Source: Streptomyces sp. NA02950 (GTDB lineage: Bacteria > Actinomycetota > Actinomycetes > Streptomycetales > Streptomycetaceae). From it: DNA of 64,000 nt. Numbering within the stretch: the stretch's first letter is position 1; each line of letters starts with the position of its first letter. Under the pieces are notes generated by a model. That model was given only the letters and a program-made list of their open reading frames with translations. It was not told where the DNA came from and searched no databases. The position numbers and the translations under genes are program-made. Location: contig NZ_CP054916.1 of assembly GCF_013364155.1 (NCBI RefSeq), positions 2,107,001 to 2,171,000 on the forward strand. The letters are read 5' to 3'. Below, piece by piece: positions 60,400 to 64,000 of the stretch.

Positions 60400-61209
60400 A
60401 TGCCACAGGAAACGGCCGTCTACACCCACGGACACCACGAATCGGTGCTGCGCTCCCACACCTGGCGCACGGCGGCCAATTCCGCGGCCTATCTGACCGG
60501 GCACCTCGAGCCCCATATGCGGATCCTGGACATCGGCTGCGGCCCCGGCACGATCACCGCGGACCTGGCCGAGCTGGTCCCGCGGGGCGAGGTCACCGCG
60601 GTCGACGCCGACAGCGGCGTACTGGAGCGGGCACGGGCGGTGGCGGAGGGACGAGGGCTGTCCCATGTCCGCTTCGCGGTCGCCGATGTCCACGAGCTGG
60701 ACCACCCGGACGACTCCTTCGACGTGGTCCACGCCCACCAGGTGCTCCAGCACGTCGGCGACCCGGTGCGGGCACTGCGCGAGATGCGCCGGGTGTGCCG
60801 TCCGGGCGGGCTGGTGGCGGTGCGGGACAGCGACTACGCCACCATGGCCTGGTATCCGTCCGTACCCGGTATGGACGAGTGGCTGGATCTGTACCAGCGG
60901 GTCGCCCGCGCCAACGGCGGTGAGCCGAACGCCGGGCGCCGGCTGCGCTCCTGGGCGCTGACGGCGGGCTTCACCGACATCACCGCGACCGCCTCCGCGT
61001 GGTGCTACTCCACCCCCGAGGAGCGGGCCTGGTGGAGCGGGCTGTGGGCGGACCGTACGGTCGCCTCCTCCTACGCCCGGCTGGCGGTGGACGGGGGCCA
61101 TGCGACCGAGGCCGAACTGCGGGAGATCGCGGACGCGTGGCGGGCCTGGGGAGCGTGCGGGGACGGCTGGTTCGCCGTCCTGCACAGTGAACTCCTCTGC
61201 CGCGTCTGA
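60400..61209 (+). CDS. class I SAM-dependent methyltransferase (UbiE/Methyltransf_11 type)
   Basis: 269 residues. SAM motif I MRILDIGCGPGTITADLAELV, acidic loop VTAVDADSGVLERARA, motif II FAVADVHELDHPDDSFDVVHAHQVLQHVGDPVRALREMRRVCRPGGLVAVRDSDY. The C-terminal part (TPEERAWWSGLWADRTVASSYARLAVDGGHATEAELREIADAWRAWGACGDGWFAVLHSELLC) is typical of actinobacterial small-molecule methyltransferases. The substrate is unknown. ATG 60400 has AGAGGAG upstream. Confidence 0.9.
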   Translation: MPQETAVYTHGHHESVLRSHTWRTAANSAAYLTGHLEPHMRILDIGCGPGTITADLAELVPRGEVTAVDADSGVLERARAVAEGRGLSHVRFAVADVHELDHPDDSFDVVHAHQVLQHVGDPVRALREMRRVCRPGGLVAVRDSDYATMAWYPSVPGMDEWLDLYQRVARANGGEPNAGRRLRSWALTAGFTDITATASAWCYSTPEERAWWSGLWADRTVASSYARLAVDGGHATEAELREIADAWRAWGACGDGWFAVLHSELLCRV

Positions 61210-61239
61210 CCCGTTCAACTGGGCTCGTCAGGTCAACTC

Positions 61240-61429
61240 GTGCCGCGTCAGCCGAGGTTCGCCCCGCCAGCCGTGCTGGCACGCTCCCCCAGCTACCGCT
61301 GGGAGGTGCCCCCTCTCGCTGCGTCGGCCGAAGGCCGAGCAGGCCCCTACGAGGGCTTTCCGGCCGCCTTGCGATCGCACGCAACACCAGGACGCCTCGC
61401 TACCGGGCGAACCTTGGCTGACGCGGCAC
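61240..61429. mobile_element. 190-bp MITE-like element with 25-bp terminal inverted repeats
   Basis: The ends 61240-61264 and 61405-61429 are inverted repeats matching at 24 of 25 positions (outer ends GTGCCGCGTCAGCC and GGCTGACGCGGCAC). The interior of about 140 bp has no transposase and contains small hairpins (CCCCCAGCTACCGCTGGGAGG). The size and structure fit a non-autonomous transposable element. No clear target duplication is visible. It ends 13 bp before the VOC start codon. Confidence 0.7.
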
Positions 61430-61442
61430 TAGGCTCGCCCGC

Positions 61443-61796
61443 ATGGACATTCTCGGGACTTCACTGCGGGTGTGCGTCGACGATCTGGACTCGGCGATCC
61501 CCGTGTACGAACGACTGACCGGCGCCGAGGCGTTCCGCTTCCAGCGGGGAGGTGTCTCGGTCGCGGCGGTCGGCTGCTTCTTCCTGATGAGCGGCCCGGA
61601 GACGGAGCTGTCGATCCTCCGTAAGATCACGGCGACGCTCGCGGTGAAGGACGTGGACGAGGCCGTGGCCGATCTGACCGCCGTGGGCGCGCAGATCGTC
61701 GCCGGTCCGCTGCCCGCCCCCGTGGGCCGCACCCTGGTGGCCCGTCACCCCGACGGTTCGGTCTTCGAATACGTCGACCGCAACCCGGCGGAGTGA
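61443..61796 (+). CDS. VOC-superfamily protein
   Basis: 117-residue glyoxalase-fold protein: MDILGTSLRVCVDDLDSAIPVYERLTGAEAFRF, GVSVAAVGCFFLMSGPETELSILRKITATLAVKDVDEAVADLTAVGAQIVAGP and RTLVARHPDGSVFEYVDR. It lacks some canonical metal ligands and may be a binding protein. ATG 61443 has no visible ribosome site because the MITE-like element ends 13 bp upstream, so expression may be altered. It is unrelated in detail to the VOC gene at 7.5 kb. Confidence 0.82.
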   Translation: MDILGTSLRVCVDDLDSAIPVYERLTGAEAFRFQRGGVSVAAVGCFFLMSGPETELSILRKITATLAVKDVDEAVADLTAVGAQIVAGPLPAPVGRTLVARHPDGSVFEYVDRNPAE

Positions 61797-61865
61797 CGGA
61801 CTGACGGACGACGGGGCGCCGGGCCGTGTGATGGCGGGTCGGCCCGGCGCCGGGGTCTGAGCGGC

Positions 61866-62008
61866 CTCGCCGAGACTCGGTGCGGTTCGGTGGCGGCCCG
61901 AAGGGGCGCGGCGCTGTGGCGATGTGCGGCTCCGCCGCGTGGGCACGACCGGCCACGACGCGGCCGCAGACGATGACGGCCCCCGCGGCACTTCCCGCGG
62001 AGCGCTCA
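61866..62008 (+). repeat. dispersed intergenic repeat, copy 3
   Basis: Same family as 21834-21971 and 31176-31320, in the same orientation as copy 2. Contains ACTCGGTGCGGTTCGGT, AAGGGGCGCGG and the hairpin core TGCGGCTCCGCCGCGTGGGC, and ends CGCGGAGCGCTCA. Its last bases provide the TGA stop of the convergent DUF5107 gene at 62006-62008. Confidence 0.85.
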
Positions 62009-64000
62009 GGCCGGGCGCATACGGAACTCGTAGGGCTCCGGGAGGGGGTGTTCCGCCCTCGCCCGGGCCCGCGTCCGCTCCGTCCACGGCTCGCCCGACG
62101 GTGCCGTCAGCTCCGTCAGCGCCTCGGCGATCGCGTACCACGTATCGCTCAACACCTCGTCGCCCTCGCGCAGATCACAGACCTCGAACCCCTCGTCGAA
62201 GACGGCGCGGGCGGCCGCCGGGTCGCCCTGGGCCAGCAGCACCTGGGCACGCAGCAGCCGGAAGCGGCCGCGTGCGCGGACGGCCGGGCTCAGTGCGTCG
62301 AGCACCGCCCGGGCGTCGTCGGCGCGGTCCACGGCGAGCAGCGCGACCACCGCCTCGCGGCCCAGCGCCGCTTCGGCCGCCTCCAGGCTGCCGGAGTCGG
62401 CGGGCGCGGGCGGCACGGCGAGTGAGACGGCGGCGGCGCGCGCCCCCGGCGCGTCCGCGGCTGCCGGCGCCGGGACGGGGGCCCCGGCGCCGGCCGGTGC
62501 GGTGGCCCGGTCGGTGACGGCGGGTGCGGTGGCCCGGTCGGTGGCGGCGGGTGCGGTGGCCCGGTCGGTGGCGGTCAGCACCAGCCGTACCGCGCGCAGC
62601 AGCCGTTCCGCCGCCCGCGACGGATGGCCCGACTCACTGTCGGCGACGGCGAGACAGCGCAGGGCCCACGGGGTCTCCGCACAGCGCAGCGACCGCTCCC
62701 AGCTGCGCTCGGCCTGGGCCCGGTCGCCCGTGTGCCACTGGGCGACACCCAGGTGGTATTCGGCGGCGGCCGTGGCCGGTGCGGCCTCCAGCAGATCACG
62801 CCAGGCCGGGGCCACCAGGGACGCACCGGGGTCGGTCCGGGAGCGGCCGGGCTCCCAGGCGGGGAGAGCGCCGGTGCGCAACAGCCGTCGCCAGGGCTCC
62901 TGTTCCTCCCCGAGGGTGTCCGGCTCGAAGGGGGTGCCCGGCAGCCGGTGGCCGCCGCGCTCGATCTCCAGCGCACCCCATCCGGAACCGGTGGCGAGGC
63001 GCTGCTCCGGTTCGGCGTCGGCGTACGGACGCCAGGCGCGGTACGCGGCGTCGACGGCGGCGCGCGGCAGCGCCGCTTCGAGCCGCTCCTCGGTGCTGTG
63101 CCGGGCCGCCGCCCAGTCCTCGCCGTGCACCGCGGCCGGGTCGGCGGACAGCGGTCCGTACGCCTCCAGCCAGGCGAACTCCTCCCCCGCGTCCAGCGGG
63201 ATGTGCTCCAGCTGGGTCCGGGCGAGCCCGGCCTGGATCTCGGCGTAGCCGCCGGTGCCGGGTTCGGTCAGCCAGCGCTGCCAGCGGCGGCCGCCGGGAC
63301 CCGCGCCCCACAGGAACAGCTTGCGGCCGCGCAGCAGATCGGTGGAGGTCTGGACGAGGCCGTGGCCCCGGTCGTCCAGGGCGGCGATCCAGCGGCGTGC
63401 GTCCTGGGGCAGTTCGTAGAAGTAGTCGGCGGGATGGGTGCCGCGCAGCGGATAGCTGTGGTCGGTGCCGTTCCACTGCGGGACCGGGACCCGGCTCAGG
63501 GTGCGGGTGTAGCCGAAGTGCCAGGCTTCGTCGGCGGGGGCGAGGACGCGGGTGTGCTCGTTCTCGGGGACGGCGGTGTTGGACCACCAGTAGACGGGGG
63601 CGGGCTGGTGGTGCGGATTGCGGATCCGTACGCCCACGTACAGGAACGCGGAGTCCGCGGGCAGCCACAGATCGACCTGGAAGGGCAGGTCGCGCAGCCG
63701 CTCCCACTCCCACAGCCGCACCATCGCGCCCCCGTCGGCGGCGTCGGGCGCGGGCACCCGGGCGGCGTGCAGGGGTGCGCAGGACAGGGTGGTGTGGCCG
63801 GTGGCGCCGATGTTCCACTCGATGCCACCGGAGAACCAGGCGCCGTTGAGCGCGAAGTCCGCGGGCTGGAACACCGGGTTGCGGTAGAGGAGTTCACGGC
63901 CGGTGGGCTTGTGGTGAAGGGAGTGCACCCGGCCGCCGAGACCGGGCAGCACGGTGGCGCGGAGGTGGTCGTTCTCGAGGACGAGGGCGTCGAGCGCGGT
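62006..64000 (-). CDS. DUF5107/TPR-type protein (5' end outside window)
   Basis: At least 664 residues; the frame is open to the window edge, so the start is missing. The visible N-terminal part is galactose-mutarotase-like (ENDHLRATVLPGLGGRVHSLHHKPTGRELLYRNPVFQP, NGAWFSGGIEWNIGATGHTTLS, VGVRIRNPHHQPAPVYWWSN), matching DUF5107. The C-terminal half has TPR-like helices (AAAEYHLGVAQWHTGDRAQAERSWERSL). Probably a glycan-binding or glycoside-related protein. A three-unit tandem repeat of about 9 residues (TDRATAPAA-like) interrupts the C-terminal half. Confidence 0.85.
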   Translation of the reverse strand, partial: TALDALVLENDHLRATVLPGLGGRVHSLHHKPTGRELLYRNPVFQPADFALNGAWFSGGIEWNIGATGHTTLSCAPLHAARVPAPDAADGGAMVRLWEWERLRDLPFQVDLWLPADSAFLYVGVRIRNPHHQPAPVYWWSNTAVPENEHTRVLAPADEAWHFGYTRTLSRVPVPQWNGTDHSYPLRGTHPADYFYELPQDARRWIAALDDRGHGLVQTSTDLLRGRKLFLWGAGPGGRRWQRWLTEPGTGGYAEIQAGLARTQLEHIPLDAGEEFAWLEAYGPLSADPAAVHGEDWAAARHSTEERLEAALPRAAVDAAYRAWRPYADAEPEQRLATGSGWGALEIERGGHRLPGTPFEPDTLGEEQEPWRRLLRTGALPAWEPGRSRTDPGASLVAPAWRDLLEAAPATAAAEYHLGVAQWHTGDRAQAERSWERSLRCAETPWALRCLAVADSESGHPSRAAERLLRAVRLVLTATDRATAPAATDRATAPAVTDRATAPAGAGAPVPAPAAADAPGARAAAVSLAVPPAPADSGSLEAAEAALGREAVVALLAVDRADDARAVLDALSPAVRARGRFRLLRAQVLLAQGDPAAARAVFDEGFEVCDLREGDEVLSDTWYAIAEALTELTAPSGEPWTERTRARARAEHPLPEPYEFRMRPA
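62496..62576. repeat. 27-bp tandem repeat, three units, within the DUF5107 gene
   Basis: Three consecutive 27-bp units, nearly identical, encode ATDRATAPA-type 9-residue repeats in an Ala/Pro-rich linker between TPR-like segments. In-frame length suggests variation by slippage without loss of the reading frame. Confidence 0.8.

Overview
The window is actinobacterial chromosome, almost certainly Streptomyces. The base composition is very GC-rich with strong third-position GC. GTG starts and 4-bp ATGA/GTGA gene overlaps are common. There is a complete whiE-type spore-pigment cluster, two SpoIIE/GAF/PAS phosphatases, XRE-DUF5753/DUF397 and ATP-binding anti-sigma proteins, a class F sortase and a SigB/F-type sigma factor. 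I see no rRNA, tRNA, CRISPR, phage or intact transposase. The mix of housekeeping-like genes, gene relics and small dispersed repeats fits a chromosome arm.

Layout. 1-8 kb: an MFS symporter (cut by the window edge), a truncated PEP-mutase relic, an APC amino-acid permease, a membrane protein with a phosphatase-like domain, a YcgR/YcgQ-type permease pair and a VOC protein ending in a strong terminator. 8-16 kb: a secreted S1 protease, a stretch of coding relics, then two similar cassettes in which a very small Asp/Gly/Pro-rich ORF is translationally coupled to a PIMT-like methyltransferase. Between them lie a WhiJ/AbaA-like XRE-DUF397 module with a frameshifted anti-sigma gene, a SnoaL-like protein, a RidA protein and a VOC gene relic. 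16-25 kb: a xylose-type ABC transporter whose binding-protein gene overlaps a SpoIIE phosphatase gene, and a second, divergent SpoIIE phosphatase. 25-35 kb: an RpiR regulator divergent from a secreted M9 collagenase, a secreted DUF3103 protein, a thioesterase, a YihY protein with an anti-sigma ATPase, a GNAT enzyme, an MBL hydrolase and a DedA protein.

35-43 kb: the spore-pigment polyketide operon (SchA/CurD protein, cupin, KS-alpha, KS-beta, ACP, aromatase/cyclase, second cyclase), tightly overlapping and so probably co-translated. It is followed by a decayed biotin carboxylase gene that carries an internal 184-bp inversion, then a repeat-rich surface protein and its probable class F sortase. 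43-48 kb (minus strand): an O-methyltransferase, a parallel beta-helix protein, a second MBL hydrolase and an aminotransferase-like protein without its PLP lysine.

48-61 kb looks like a stress island: hemerythrin, GAF-ANTAR, PAS-GAF, sigma factor, F420-dependent oxidoreductase, a pyruvate-oxidase-like ThDP enzyme, an enolase-superfamily protein, DJ-1/PfpI, large-subunit catalase, a DinB-like protein, a small membrane protein and DUF2795. Two sites resemble Streptomyces SigB-type promoters. 61-64 kb holds a methyltransferase, a 190-bp MITE-like element, a VOC protein and a DUF5107 protein that runs off the window.

The best candidate for an undescribed system is the duplicated peptide/PIMT-like methyltransferase cassette at about 9.8-15.8 kb. 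The clearest structural oddities are the inversion inside the carboxylase relic, the lysine-less aminotransferase and the three-copy intergenic repeat that overlaps stop codons. All functions are inferred from reading the sequence; no database search was run.
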